Source: Chryseobacterium scophthalmum (lineage in GTDB: Bacteria > Bacteroidota > Bacteroidia > Flavobacteriales > Weeksellaceae). From it: 64,000 nt of DNA. Shown in pieces: positions 41,753 through 50,576 of this stretch (its first letter is position 1; each line of letters opens with the position of its first letter). The DNA is taken from the NCBI RefSeq assembly GCF_900143185.1, contig NZ_FSRQ01000001.1, forward strand, positions 248,001-312,000, written 5' to 3'. The translations under genes were made by a program, and so were the position numbers. A model generated the notes under the pieces. That model ran no database searches and was not told where the DNA came from. It saw nothing but the letters and a program-made list of their open reading frames with translations.

Positions 41753-42778
41753 TTATTTAATATTTTTCGAGTTCAGCCAATCCTGATACGCTTTTGCATT
41801 GATGACATGTTGCTCTGCACTTGCCGTAAATTTGTGAAATCCGAATCTTTCAGGATCTGCACACATGAAAATATAATCGTGTTTTTCAGGGCTTAAAACC
41901 GCATCCACAGAATTTTTATCTACCACACAGATTGGTCCCGGAGGAATTCCTGCATTAGCATAAGTATTGTAAGGCGATGGAGTAGAAAGATGTTTATAAA
42001 AAACTCTTTTAATAGATTCTTTAAAGTTGGTCTGTTTATTTATTGCATAAATTACCGTTGGATCAGATTGTAGTTTCATTCCTTTTTTATATCTATTTAA
42101 ATATAAACCGGCAATGGTTTTCATTTCGTCAGGTTTTCCGCCTGATTCTTTATAAACAATAGATGCCAAAGCATAAATTTGATCTCTTGTTAAGCCAGAT
42201 TCTTGTTCTTTAGCTTTTCTTTCAGAAGTCCAAAATTCGTTGTACTGATTTTCAAATTTGTTGAAAAACTCTTTTGGAGTAACCGTCCAGAAAAAATTAT
42301 ACGTATCGATGAAGAAATATTTTTTTAAATCTTCAGCATTTTTATATCCTTTTTCAGAAGCTATTTTATCAAGATCGCTGACAAATTTTAATGAATCTAG
42401 CTCTGTTTTTTTGCTCACTTTTCCTACCATCTGATAAATATCTCCGAAATCACCAATTCTGAATGAATTTTCAGTCTGGTTTCCGGCTTTTATCATGTTT
42501 ACCAATTTTGTATTGCTGGTTCCTTTTGCAAAATGATAACGACCTGGCTTGAAATATTCGTCCATGTTTTTATCTTTTGCAACCTCAACAAATGATTCTT
42601 TATTATCAACATACGGACTGATAGAATCTAAGATCTGATTAAATTTCGCACCATGTGGTATCAAAACATATCCGTCTTTGGAAACGTTGTTTCCGTAATA
42701 TTTACTGTAGAATTTTAAACCAAAAAATCCTGCTACTGCAAGAATAAGGAGTACGATAATGAGAATAGCTTTTTTCAT
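41753..42778 (-). CDS. mltG: Endolytic murein transglycosylase MltG
   Basis: Cleaves nascent glycan strands in the periplasm and so sets peptidoglycan chain length. A 341-residue protein with one N-terminal membrane anchor (residues 3-22) and a YceG-like domain. The catalytic Glu211 lies in ALASIVYKESG, corresponding to ASIVEKE in E. coli, followed by AGLYLNRYKKGMKLQSDPTV and SPYNTYANAGIPPGPI, all diagnostic. The LysM-like N-terminal part is recognisable around YVLIPHGAKFNQIL. It lies 35 bp after dapF on the same strand; the two probably form one operon. Confidence 0.95.
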   Translation of the reverse strand: MKKAILIIVLLILAVAGFFGLKFYSKYYGNNVSKDGYVLIPHGAKFNQILDSISPYVDNKESFVEVAKDKNMDEYFKPGRYHFAKGTSNTKLVNMIKAGNQTENSFRIGDFGDIYQMVGKVSKKTELDSLKFVSDLDKIASEKGYKNAEDLKKYFFIDTYNFFWTVTPKEFFNKFENQYNEFWTSERKAKEQESGLTRDQIYALASIVYKESGGKPDEMKTIAGLYLNRYKKGMKLQSDPTVIYAINKQTNFKESIKRVFYKHLSTPSPYNTYANAGIPPGPICVVDKNSVDAVLSPEKHDYIFMCADPERFGFHKFTASAEQHVINAKAYQDWLNSKNIK

Positions 42779-42813
42779 TATGATTAAATAGATTAAAAGT
42801 TTTTATGTTTTTT

Positions 42814-43584
42814 CTAAAGAAGATCTACTTTTCCTTCGAAAACTTGTTTTGCAGGACCTTCAAGCCAAATCTGACGGAATGCTTCTCCATCTTTTTCAGC
42901 ATAAACTTTAAGGTCACCGCCCAACGTTTTAACTTTTATGGAGGTTAGATTACCTTTTTTTAAAAAAGTTAAAGCAGAAGCTGTAACTCCTGTCCCGCAA
43001 CTGTAAGTTTCATCCTCAACGCCTCGTTCATAGGTTCTTACAAAAATTTCATCATCAGAAATATTTTCAACAAAATTGACATTGATGCCTTTTTCTTTAT
43101 AATTTTCAGAATTTCTGATGCTGTTTCCCTCTGCAAAAACGTTGAAATTGGCAATGTCTTCTACATATTTAATATAATGGGGTGAACCTGTATCTAAAAC
43201 AGAATCTTCTCCGTCGTTGATAATTTCTGTAACATCACTCATTTTTAGTTTTACAATATTTCCGTCGATCTCGGCTTCGTGAAGTCCGTCGATGGCAGTG
43301 AAAACTGTTTTGTTATTTTTAAAAATAGAAAGAAAGTGAGCAAAAGCTACCGAACAACGAGCTCCGTTTCCACAGAAGCTTTTGGAACCATCAGAATTGT
43401 AGTAATCAACCTCAAAATCTACACCTTCTGCCGTGTTTATCTTGATCAATCCGTCTGCACCAATTCCAAAGCGACGGTCGCAAAGTTTTTGAATGTTTGT
43501 AATTGAAAGGTTATCCCATTCTCCTGAACGATTATCTATCATTACAAAGTCGTTTCCTGTTCCCTGATATTTATAAAATTTCAT
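42814..43584 (-). CDS. dapF: Diaminopimelate epimerase
   Basis: Converts LL- to meso-diaminopimelate for lysine and peptidoglycan. A 256-residue protein with the two catalytic cysteines in place: Cys71 in FCGNGARC and Cys196 in SCGTGVTAS. The N-terminus KYQGTGNDFVMID and GIGADGLI are standard. The frame is open to a TTG seven codons upstream, but the ATG at 43584 gives the family start. It is first in an operon with mltG, so both products serve the cell wall. Confidence 0.95.
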   Translation of the reverse strand: MKFYKYQGTGNDFVMIDNRSGEWDNLSITNIQKLCDRRFGIGADGLIKINTAEGVDFEVDYYNSDGSKSFCGNGARCSVAFAHFLSIFKNNKTVFTAIDGLHEAEIDGNIVKLKMSDVTEIINDGEDSVLDTGSPHYIKYVEDIANFNVFAEGNSIRNSENYKEKGINVNFVENISDDEIFVRTYERGVEDETYSCGTGVTASALTFLKKGNLTSIKVKTLGGDLKVYAEKDGEAFRQIWLEGPAKQVFEGKVDLL

Positions 43585-43633
43585 AGTTTTTTTGTCTAAA
43601 ATCAACCTGCAAAATTAATATAATTAAAACAAA

Positions 43634-43659
43634 AAACGAACAGCGATTGCTGTCCGTTT
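43634..43659 (-). terminator. Terminator after the Asn-rich lipoprotein gene
   Basis: aaacgaacagc pairs with gctgtccgttt (11 bp, one G-U pair) with a 4-nt loop and a T-rich run on the minus strand, 15 nt beyond the stop. Confidence 0.7.
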
Positions 43660-43674
43660 CATTATTTAGAATGA

Positions 43675-44262
43675 TTATCTTCTTGATCCGCTTCTTTGAG
43701 GATTGTTATCAGAATTATTATTGTTCTGAGGGGTTGTCTGCGTATTGTTTCTGTAATTTCCGCTACTGTTTTGTGAAGGTTGCGGCTGATTTCTTACGCC
43801 GCTGTTTCCCTGGCTTTGATTACGGAAACCTGAGTTACCTTGATTTCTCACTCCATTATTGGAATTATTTCTTGGCGGATTATTATTGTTGTTATTATTA
43901 TAAGTTCTCTGATTGTTGTTGTATCGGTAAGAATTATTTCCGTTACCAACTCCATTATTAGGTCTCTGAGTTCCTGTGACGTTTCCTACAGCTCCTGAAT
44001 TACGTTGTATGTAGACTTTATTTCTGTTATTTCCGTAATAATAAGGTACTCCGTTGTCATAATAATATCTCATATCGTTTCTATAATAATATCCGTCGTT
44101 ACCATAATAACCACCGGAACCATAATATCCTGAAGGAGCGTAATAATATCCGTTATCATAATATGGATCTCCGTAAGCACCGTAATTGTCACTGTAAACG
44201 GCACATGAAGTTAAACTGAAACCGAGTAGAAGACCCGCTGTTATTTTTAATATATTTTTCAT
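43675..44262 (-). CDS. Low-complexity lipoprotein rich in Tyr, Gly and Asn
   Basis: A 195-residue lipoprotein (lipobox GFSLTSC, Cys20). The first half of the mature part is Tyr/Gly-rich (YYDNGYYYAPSGYYG, then GGYYGNDGYYYRND), and the second half is Asn/Gln/Arg-rich with near-repeats of NSGxRNQ (four times around residues 140-165) and runs of up to seven Asn. The region is probably disordered, with prion-like composition. The ATG overlaps the pnuC stop (ATGA), so the two are translationally coupled although no functional link is obvious. Function unknown. Confidence 0.75.
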   Translation of the reverse strand: MKNILKITAGLLLGFSLTSCAVYSDNYGAYGDPYYDNGYYYAPSGYYGSGGYYGNDGYYYRNDMRYYYDNGVPYYYGNNRNKVYIQRNSGAVGNVTGTQRPNNGVGNGNNSYRYNNNQRTYNNNNNNNPPRNNSNNGVRNQGNSGFRNQSQGNSGVRNQPQPSQNSSGNYRNNTQTTPQNNNNSDNNPQRSGSRR

Positions 44263-44936
44263 AATTGTACTGTATTTTTTTCTTTAAAACTTTTTTTCCA
44301 GCTGACATATCCTAAGATTGCCATTATCGTAAATACCAAATATTGAACCGAAGTTATTCCGTATCCTTTATAAATATACATCGGGATAGAAATAAGATCA
44401 CCCAAAATCCAGAAAAACCAACTCTCAATGCGTCTTTTCGCCATCAACCACATTCCGACCAAAAATACAGAAGTTGTAAAAACATCCAGCCAATTTGCCC
44501 AATCGAGATGATATAAACCAAACTCTATATTTTCCAGAGAAAAATGATTATCTATGTAAGGTTTGTAGTAATAAATAATCATCACTAAAAAAATACTCAG
44601 GATGAAAAGTATTGCTGCCATCATCCATTCTTTCTTTTTTGCCCACGAAACTTCTACGTGAATTTGGTCTTCAGAATTTTTATTCCACAAAATCCATCCA
44701 TAGACACTCATTACCGAATAATAAACATTAATCATACAATCTCCAAGTAAACCTGCGATAAAAAGAAGGTAAACATAGATGATGGTAGAAACAATTCCTG
44801 TAGGATAAACCCAAATGTTCTTTTTAATCGAAAAAAATACACTCATAATTCCTAGAACAGTGGCAAACCCTTCAAGAAAAATTTGCAGATTAGTGTATGT
44901 TTCGTAGGGTTTTATGAAGAGATCATAGATATTCAT
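44259..44936 (-). CDS. pnuC: PnuC family nicotinamide riboside/vitamin transporter
   Basis: A 225-residue inner-membrane protein with about seven helices. Family marks are WVYPTGIVSTIIYVYL, LLGDCMINVYYSVMSVYGWILW, ANWLDVFTTSVFLVGMWLM and WFFWILGDLISIPMYIYKG. PnuC proteins move nicotinamide riboside by facilitated diffusion, with trapping by a cytoplasmic kinase; related Bacteroidota members carry thiamine, so the substrate is not certain. I saw no THI-box upstream. The frame is open 14 codons further, but the ATG at 44936 (MNIYDLF) fits better. Its stop overlaps the lipoprotein start. Confidence 0.88.
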   Translation of the reverse strand: MNIYDLFIKPYETYTNLQIFLEGFATVLGIMSVFFSIKKNIWVYPTGIVSTIIYVYLLFIAGLLGDCMINVYYSVMSVYGWILWNKNSEDQIHVEVSWAKKKEWMMAAILFILSIFLVMIIYYYKPYIDNHFSLENIEFGLYHLDWANWLDVFTTSVFLVGMWLMAKRRIESWFFWILGDLISIPMYIYKGYGITSVQYLVFTIMAILGYVSWKKSFKEKNTVQL

Positions 44937-45103
44937 GGCTTCAAAAATAAGCAAAAAACATTGCATTTTAAAATACATTAAAATAGGTGAAAATCAGTTT
45001 TGTATAGTCTGGAATTAAAATAAATTGACGAAAGTTTGTCAATAAATGTTAAGGTCTCCAAATTTTTTATATTTTCGTAAATCTTTAAAACAAAGAAAAC
45101 AAT

Positions 45104-46612
45104 ATGTCAAATATTTGGAAAACAAAACCATTAGGAGCCTATGAGGCCGATATGAAAAAGAGTGAGCTTAAGAGGGTTCTTGGGAAATGGAGCCTTACAG
45201 CCATTGGTATCGGTGCGATTATCGGAGGTGGAATTTTTGTACTTACAGGTACCGGAGCTTACTATCATGCGGGTCCTGCTTTAGCTTTATCATTCGTTGT
45301 TGCAGGGATTGCCTGTATATTTGCGGCACTCTGTTATGCAGAGTTTGCAGCGTTATTGCCTGTTGAAGGTTCTGCTTATGCTTATGCATACGGAACAGTA
45401 GGTGAAGTTTTTGCCTGGCTTATCGGTTGGGGATTGGTATTGGAGTACGCAATGGGTTCTATGACGGTGGCGGTTTCCTGGTCTGGATATTTTAATAAAT
45501 TTTTGAAAATCATTAATGTAGAATTGCCTTATTATCTCACCAATGATTTCGCTACGGCAAAGCAATATGCAATAGCTCATAAATTAGCAGAACCAAATTT
45601 CGCATTCAATTTACCTGCATTTATCATTGTTTTGATTGTTACTGCGATTTTGGTAAAAGGTACTAAAGAAGCTGCAGGTGCAAACAATATGATTGTAATT
45701 TTAAAAACTTCTGTTGTAGTTTTTGTAATCGTTGTTGGAGCTTTGTTTATCAATATGGATAATCTTACACCATTTATTCCGGACGAAAAAATGATTCTTC
45801 AGTCTGATGGAAAAATGGGACCAGCTTATGGTTTCAACGGTATTATTGCCGGTGCAGCCGCAGTATTTTTTGCTTATATCGGTTTTGATGCAGTTTCTAC
45901 TCAAGCTGCGGAAGCTAAAAACCCTAGAAAAGATATTCCTTTCGCAATTATTACTTCATTATTGGTTTGTACAGCATTATATATTTTGATGTCACTTGTA
46001 TTAACTGGAATGATGAATTATAAAGATTTCGGATCTATTCCTGATGCTCTAACTGCTCCGGTTGCGATTGCTTTTGAAAAAGCGACAGGAATGGATTGGG
46101 CTGTAATTTTGATCACTGTTGCAGCTACTATCGGATTGATTTCTGTATTGTTGGTAATGATGTTAGGACAGTCTAGGATTTTCTTAGGAATGGCAAAAGA
46201 TGGTCTTCTTCCGGGAATGTTCAAAGAAATTCACCCAGTGAGAAAAACTCCTTATAAAAATACGATCCTTTTAGGCTTAATTGTAGCTACTGTTGCGGCA
46301 CTTACACCAATCAGTACTTTGGTACATATGTGTAGTTTTGGGACTTTATTCGCTTTTACAATGGTTTGTTTTGCAGTGTGGTTATTAAGAGTTAGAAAAC
46401 CGGAATTAAAAAGAGGTTTCAAAACACCAATGCTTCCTGTAGTAGCATCTTTAGGAATTTTGATCAATATTTACTTGATCATTAATCTTGAAGCAACTGC
46501 AATTTACATGGCAATTGGCTGGTTGGCTTTAGGACTTCTAATTTACTTCCTGTATGGTAAACGAAATAGTGTACTGAACAAGGGTGGTTATGATGAATTT
46601 ATCGAAAAATAA
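45104..46612 (+). CDS. APC family amino acid permease
   Basis: A 502-residue inner-membrane transporter with about twelve to fourteen helices. The first helix carries the substrate-binding break GIGAIIGGGIFVLTGTGA; ALCYAEFAALLPVEGSAYAY and GWGLVLEYAMGS follow, and FAYIGFDAVSTQAAEAKNP is helix six. These match the cationic amino acid transporter (CAT/YfnA) branch. It probably imports amino acids with protons. It has its own terminator, is divergent from pnuC and is monocistronic. Confidence 0.9.
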   Translation: MSNIWKTKPLGAYEADMKKSELKRVLGKWSLTAIGIGAIIGGGIFVLTGTGAYYHAGPALALSFVVAGIACIFAALCYAEFAALLPVEGSAYAYAYGTVGEVFAWLIGWGLVLEYAMGSMTVAVSWSGYFNKFLKIINVELPYYLTNDFATAKQYAIAHKLAEPNFAFNLPAFIIVLIVTAILVKGTKEAAGANNMIVILKTSVVVFVIVVGALFINMDNLTPFIPDEKMILQSDGKMGPAYGFNGIIAGAAAVFFAYIGFDAVSTQAAEAKNPRKDIPFAIITSLLVCTALYILMSLVLTGMMNYKDFGSIPDALTAPVAIAFEKATGMDWAVILITVAATIGLISVLLVMMLGQSRIFLGMAKDGLLPGMFKEIHPVRKTPYKNTILLGLIVATVAALTPISTLVHMCSFGTLFAFTMVCFAVWLLRVRKPELKRGFKTPMLPVVASLGILINIYLIINLEATAIYMAIGWLALGLLIYFLYGKRNSVLNKGGYDEFIEK

Positions 46613-46632
46613 ATTTTAAATATATATTTTAC

Positions 46633-46670
46633 AATCCGCAGTTTAATCTTCTGCGGATTTTTTATTTTTG
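46633..46670 (+). terminator. Permease terminator whose T-tract contains the next gene's -7 box
   Basis: aatccgcag and ctgcggatt (46633-46641 and 46651-46659) form a perfect 9-bp stem, followed by a T-tract. Within that tract TAttTTTG (46663-46670) fits the -7 consensus and ends 5 nt before the ATG at 46676. One short stretch therefore seems to end one transcript and begin the next. Confidence 0.6.
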
Positions 46671-46675
46671 TTATT

Positions 46676-47719
46676 ATGAAAAAGATTTTCACTTTATTAT
46701 TTTCTACGATTGGTTTATTGATGTTTTCTCAAAAAATCGAAAGTTTTGAAACTATTTTAAATGATAAAATAAGCATCAGATCCATCGAATTGTACGATAA
46801 TAAAGTCTGGTACAGCGGAACGGATTCTAAATTCGGTTTTGTTGATTTAAAAAATAATAAAACTCAAAAACAGATCAAGCTGTCTGAAAAGAAATTACAG
46901 TTTAGAACATTAGCACAAAACAAAGACGCTTTTTATGCGATCAATATTGAAAGCCCGGCTCATTTTTTTAGAATAGATAAAAAAGATCTTTCGGTTGTAA
47001 ATATTTATACAGATACCTTGAAAACGGCATTTTATGATGCATTCATTTTTGTAAATGATGAGCATGGAGTTACGTTCAGCGATCCCGCAAAAGATTTGAA
47101 TCTGAAATTATCTTTTATAATGCCAAAATTAAATTCTGTTTTAGATTTCAATACACTCACCAAAAGAGAAGGCTTTAATATCATAAAATTAAATGAAGGT
47201 GAAGCAGCTTTTGCTGCAAGTAACACCAATATTGCTCAGCAGGGAACTAATATCTGGATCGCAACTGGAGGGAAAAGCTCAAGAATTATTAAGATAGATT
47301 ATACTACCTTAAAATCAAACGTCTATAAAACACCTTTCGTTCAGGGAGAATCGGCTCAGGGAATGTATTCTATTGATTTTGCCAATCAGAATTTTGGAAT
47401 TGCTGTTGGTGGCGATTACACAAAACAGGAAGCCAATGTCAATAATATTGCAACCACAAATGACGGCGGAAAAACCTGGCAAATTCAGGCATCAGGAAAA
47501 AACGCAGGATATACAACCTGTGTACAAATAAAACCTAATTCAAAAGGTAAAGAAATAATCTCTGTAGGCGATCAACACATCAGTTATTCTTCAGACTTTG
47601 GAAAAACATGGAAAAAAATTTCCGATGAAAAAGGGTTTTACGTTTGCAAATGGGTAGATGGAAATACTGTAGTTTTTGCCGGGAAAGATAAAATTTCCTT
47701 AATGAAACTGAAATTTTAG
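46676..47719 (+). CDS. Exported Ycf48-like beta-propeller protein
   Basis: A 347-residue protein with a signal peptide (residues 1-18, LLMFSQ). It has repeated WD/BNR-like blades: two Asp-box signatures, TTNDGGKTWQ and SSDFGKTWKK, and a repeated pattern IWIATGGKSSRIIKID / FGIAVGGDY, as in photosystem II stability factor Ycf48 and sialidase-like propellers. No catalytic sialidase residues are evident. In flavobacteria similar proteins are annotated oxidoreductase, without basis here. The next gene follows after 3 bp. Confidence 0.8.
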   Translation: MKKIFTLLFSTIGLLMFSQKIESFETILNDKISIRSIELYDNKVWYSGTDSKFGFVDLKNNKTQKQIKLSEKKLQFRTLAQNKDAFYAINIESPAHFFRIDKKDLSVVNIYTDTLKTAFYDAFIFVNDEHGVTFSDPAKDLNLKLSFIMPKLNSVLDFNTLTKREGFNIIKLNEGEAAFAASNTNIAQQGTNIWIATGGKSSRIIKIDYTTLKSNVYKTPFVQGESAQGMYSIDFANQNFGIAVGGDYTKQEANVNNIATTNDGGKTWQIQASGKNAGYTTCVQIKPNSKGKEIISVGDQHISYSSDFGKTWKKISDEKGFYVCKWVDGNTVVFAGKDKISLMKLKF

Positions 47720-47722
47720 ACA

Positions 47723-48121
47723 ATGAATATTGCAAAAAAATATAATTTAACTTTTTCGGTTTCCGAAATGCGGGGTTTTACAAGAAGACCATCTATTGGA
47801 GTTTCAAATATTAACGGAAATCCTTTAAACCATGAAATTGCAAGCTTTTTAGAACCAAACGGATTAAAACTTATTAATCACATAAAAGATGAGATAATTT
47901 CATTAGATTATTCTTTTGAATTTAAAGATTACAATATTTGGGGTTATCATGATGCAGAATCTATCGAAGTAAGAAATTTCCCGCCTAATCCAGCTGTTGT
48001 TATATTTAATACAGGAGGAAGAGAGGTTGTTGTTTCCATTGCTGACTTTTTATTGATTTTAGAAGAATGGAAATTTTTTGTAGAATCTGTTCCCAAACCT
48101 CATTGGTTGGATAATAGATAA
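47723..48121 (+). CDS. Uncharacterised 132-residue protein
   Basis: A soluble protein I do not recognise. No signal peptide or membrane helix. Visible points are the start KYNLTFSVSEMRGFTRRPS, a strand/loop region EFKDYNIWGYHDAESIEV, and a C-terminal VVSIADFLLILEEWKFFVESV helix followed by PKPHWLDNR. It begins 3 bp after the propeller gene and is presumably co-transcribed. The compact size and tail position are compatible with an accessory or immunity-type protein, but no evidence supports that. Confidence 0.65.
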   Translation: MNIAKKYNLTFSVSEMRGFTRRPSIGVSNINGNPLNHEIASFLEPNGLKLINHIKDEIISLDYSFEFKDYNIWGYHDAESIEVRNFPPNPAVVIFNTGGREVVVSIADFLLILEEWKFFVESVPKPHWLDNR

Positions 48122-48189
48122 TTTGAATTTTTAAATTTCATCATAGAACATTTCTCTTATATAATCATAGTTAAAACTTTTCTAACATT

Positions 48190-48197
48190 TAATTTTG
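48190..48197 (+). promoter_or_regulatory. -7 box of the esterase gene
   Basis: TAatTTTG ends 14 nt before the ATG at 48212. No clear -33 TTG is seen. Confidence 0.35.
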
Positions 48198-48211
48198 ATT
48201 AAATTTTTCAC

Positions 48212-49123
48212 ATGAAAAACTTTAAAATATTTCTTTTTTTATTAATTCCTGCATTTTTTTATACTCAAAAAATAAGGGTTTTTATTTTGGCGGGTCAGTC
48301 TAATATGAATGGTTTCGGATATAATAAAGACCTTTCAAATGATCTGAAAACCATTAAAGATGTTTATATTTTCCAGGGGAATTCTGTTCCTGACGGAGAA
48401 AAGAATGGCGGAACAGGAAAATGGGATGTTTTGAAAGCCGGAAACGGAACAGGTTTTAAAACTGATGGAAAAACCAATACACTTTCAGACCGATTTGGTT
48501 TGGAAATGACTTTCGTAAAAAGAATGAAAGAACTTTTTCCGAATGATAAAATTGCGTTGATCAAATATGCGAGAGAAGGTACTTCCATAGACAGTCTTGC
48601 GACAGGAAGTTTCGGCTGTTGGGATTCAGATTATCACGGGAAAAACGGACTGAATCAATATGACTATTTTCTGAAAACCGTAAAAAATGCTTTAAACGAA
48701 AAAGATATTGACGGAAACGGAAAAACAGACGAATTACAAATGTCCGGAATTCTTTGGATGCAAGGTGAAGGAGATGCAAGCTACAACGAAGAAATTGCCA
48801 ATAATTATTACGCTCATCTGAAAACTTTGATGAATCAGATGCGGGCTGCTTTACGCACTGATGATCTACCGGTTGTGATTGGAAAAATTTCAGATTCCGG
48901 GAAAAATGAAAAAGGAAAAGTCTGGCCGATGGGAGAGTTGGTACAGTATGCTCAGGAGAAATTTGTTCGCGATGATAAAAACGCTGCAATTGTTCGTTCT
49001 ACCCAAAAATACAATTATGGAAACGACCCATGGCATTATGACAGTGCGGGTTATATCGATTTGGGAAAGAATTTTGCGGAAGAGGTATTTAGACTCATTA
49101 TAAATTTCGAAAAGAAAGACTAA
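48212..49123 (+). CDS. Sialate O-acetylesterase-like protein (carbohydrate esterase family 6)
   Basis: A 303-residue exported protein: signal peptide about 1-19 (AFFYTQ), then the SASA/CE6 motif VFILAGQSNMNGFG with the nucleophile Ser, GILWMQGEGDAS for the oxyanion Gln/Glu block and DPWHYDSAGYIDLG for the catalytic Asp/His. The family removes acetyl groups from xylan or sialic acid. The middle region (KNGGTGKWDVLKAG) is compatible with a glycan-binding cleft. Monocistronic. Substrate not determinable from sequence. Confidence 0.88.
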   Translation: MKNFKIFLFLLIPAFFYTQKIRVFILAGQSNMNGFGYNKDLSNDLKTIKDVYIFQGNSVPDGEKNGGTGKWDVLKAGNGTGFKTDGKTNTLSDRFGLEMTFVKRMKELFPNDKIALIKYAREGTSIDSLATGSFGCWDSDYHGKNGLNQYDYFLKTVKNALNEKDIDGNGKTDELQMSGILWMQGEGDASYNEEIANNYYAHLKTLMNQMRAALRTDDLPVVIGKISDSGKNEKGKVWPMGELVQYAQEKFVRDDKNAAIVRSTQKYNYGNDPWHYDSAGYIDLGKNFAEEVFRLIINFEKKD

Positions 49124-49169
49124 TATAATTCATGGTCTCTAATTCAGAAGTATTGGTTAATTTTGCAGA

Positions 49170-49208
49170 ATGAAATTCAACAATTTCATCAGTTTAGAAA
49201 AAATATAA
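49170..49208 (+). CDS. Possible 12-codon leader ORF before hemN
   Basis: ATG at 49170 and TAA at 49206-49208 enclose 12 codons (MKFNNFISLEKI). A TAatTTTG box at 49158-49165 ends 4 nt before this ATG, the geometry seen at pheA, the helicase gene and ppc. The hemN ATG lies 8 nt after its stop. It could be a leaderless leader peptide controlling hemN, or simply a chance frame in a short 5' leader. Confidence 0.3.
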   Translation: MKFNNFISLEKI

Positions 49209-49216
49209 AGTATCAA

Positions 49217-50575
49217 ATGAATTCGTTAATCGATAAATATAATATTCCTGGTCCGCGCTATACATCTTATCCCACTGTTCCGTATTGGGACGAATCTACT
49301 TTTTCTCCGGAAAAATGGAAATCAAGTGTGATAAAATCTTTCAATGAAAGCAATTCGGCAGAGGGAATTTCAATATACATTCATCTTCCTTTCTGTGAAG
49401 CATTGTGTACTTTTTGCGCTTGTCATAAACGTATTACAAAGCAACACAGTGTAGAAGTTCCTTATCTTGAAAGTGTTTTAAAAGAATGGATGCTTTATCT
49501 TCAATTATTTAATGAAAAGCCAAAGTTAAAAGAATTGCATTTAGGAGGCGGAACACCCACGTTTTTTTCTCCACAAAATCTAAAAACCTTATTGCAGGGA
49601 ATTTTTGATACGGTTGAAATTGCAAAACATCCTGAATTTTCTTTTGAAGGTCACCCCAATAATACAACAAGAGAGCATCTTCAGACTTTATTTGATTTAG
49701 GATTCAGAAGAGCCAGTTTTGGGGTGCAGGATTATGATTTGAAAGTTCAAAAAGCCATTAACAGAATTCAGCCTTTCGAAAATGTAAAAAATGTTACAGA
49801 ATGGGCTAGAGAAATTGGGTATACAAGTATTTCTCACGATTTAGTGTATGGTTTACCACATTCTAATTGGGAAAGTATGGCTCTTACCATTCATAAAACT
49901 TTAGAGCTAAAACCGGATCGTCTTGCTTATTATTCTTACGCTCATGTTCCATGGATAAAAGGAGTGGGGCAAAGAGGTTTTGATGAAAACGATTTGCCAA
50001 GCGGTGAAGAGAAACGCAGATTATATGAAGATGGCAAAAAATTATTGGAAGAATTAGGATATAGAGAAGTCGGGATGGATCATTTTTCTCTTGAAGAAGA
50101 TGAACTGTATAAATCTATGATTTCAGGAGATATTCATCGTAATTTTATGGGATATTCTTCAAGCAAAACTCAACTGATGATTGGTTTGGGGATGAGTTCT
50201 ATCTCAGATTCTTGGTATGCTTTTGCTCAAAATGTAAAAACAGTTGAAGAATATCAAAAAATAGTTGAAGAGGGTGAAATTCCTGTAGTGAAAGGGCATG
50301 TTCTGAATGAAGAAGATCTCTCGATCAGAAGACATATTCTAAATTTAATGTGCCAATTGGAAACTACTTTTGAAAATAAAGATGCCATTCCAGAGCTTGA
50401 GAATGCTTTTGATATGCTTCAGGAAATGGAACGTGATGAATTGGTTGAAATTAACCACAATCAAATAAAAATAACGGAAAAAGGAAGAGCTTTCACAAGA
50501 AATGTAGCGATGGTTTTTGATCTCAGAATGTTGAGAAACAAACCCGAAACCAGAATTTTTTCAATGACTATATAA
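49217..50575 (+). CDS. hemN: Oxygen-independent coproporphyrinogen III oxidase (HemN)
   Basis: A 452-residue radical SAM enzyme that decarboxylates coproporphyrinogen III to protoporphyrinogen IX without oxygen. The N-terminus DKYNIPGPRYTSYPTVP is typical of true HemN. The 4Fe-4S cluster and fourth Cys are in YIHLPFCEALCTFCACHK, and LHLGGGTPTFF and the C-terminal HemN domain (SISDSWYAFAQN, KGHVLNEEDLSIRRHI) are complete. A longer frame from the TTG at 49163 starts inside a promoter box and is rejected. A strong terminator follows. Confidence 0.95.
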   Translation: MNSLIDKYNIPGPRYTSYPTVPYWDESTFSPEKWKSSVIKSFNESNSAEGISIYIHLPFCEALCTFCACHKRITKQHSVEVPYLESVLKEWMLYLQLFNEKPKLKELHLGGGTPTFFSPQNLKTLLQGIFDTVEIAKHPEFSFEGHPNNTTREHLQTLFDLGFRRASFGVQDYDLKVQKAINRIQPFENVKNVTEWAREIGYTSISHDLVYGLPHSNWESMALTIHKTLELKPDRLAYYSYAHVPWIKGVGQRGFDENDLPSGEEKRRLYEDGKKLLEELGYREVGMDHFSLEEDELYKSMISGDIHRNFMGYSSSKTQLMIGLGMSSISDSWYAFAQNVKTVEEYQKIVEEGEIPVVKGHVLNEEDLSIRRHILNLMCQLETTFENKDAIPELENAFDMLQEMERDELVEINHNQIKITEKGRAFTRNVAMVFDLRMLRNKPETRIFSMTI

Positions 50576-50576
50576 C

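Noticed and set aside
43675..43961. Plus-strand 104-residue Tyr/Cys-rich frame
   Set aside because: It is the complement of the low-complexity lipoprotein gene, with codon bias reflecting its repeats.
44937..45103. TPP riboswitch upstream of pnuC
   Set aside because: Looked for the THI-box CTGAGA and matching partner on the minus strand; neither is present.
49163..49216. Longer hemN frame beginning at a TTG
   Set aside because: The TTG lies in a TAatTTTG box and the added residues do not resemble HemN; MNSLIDKYNIPGPRYTSYP is the usual start.
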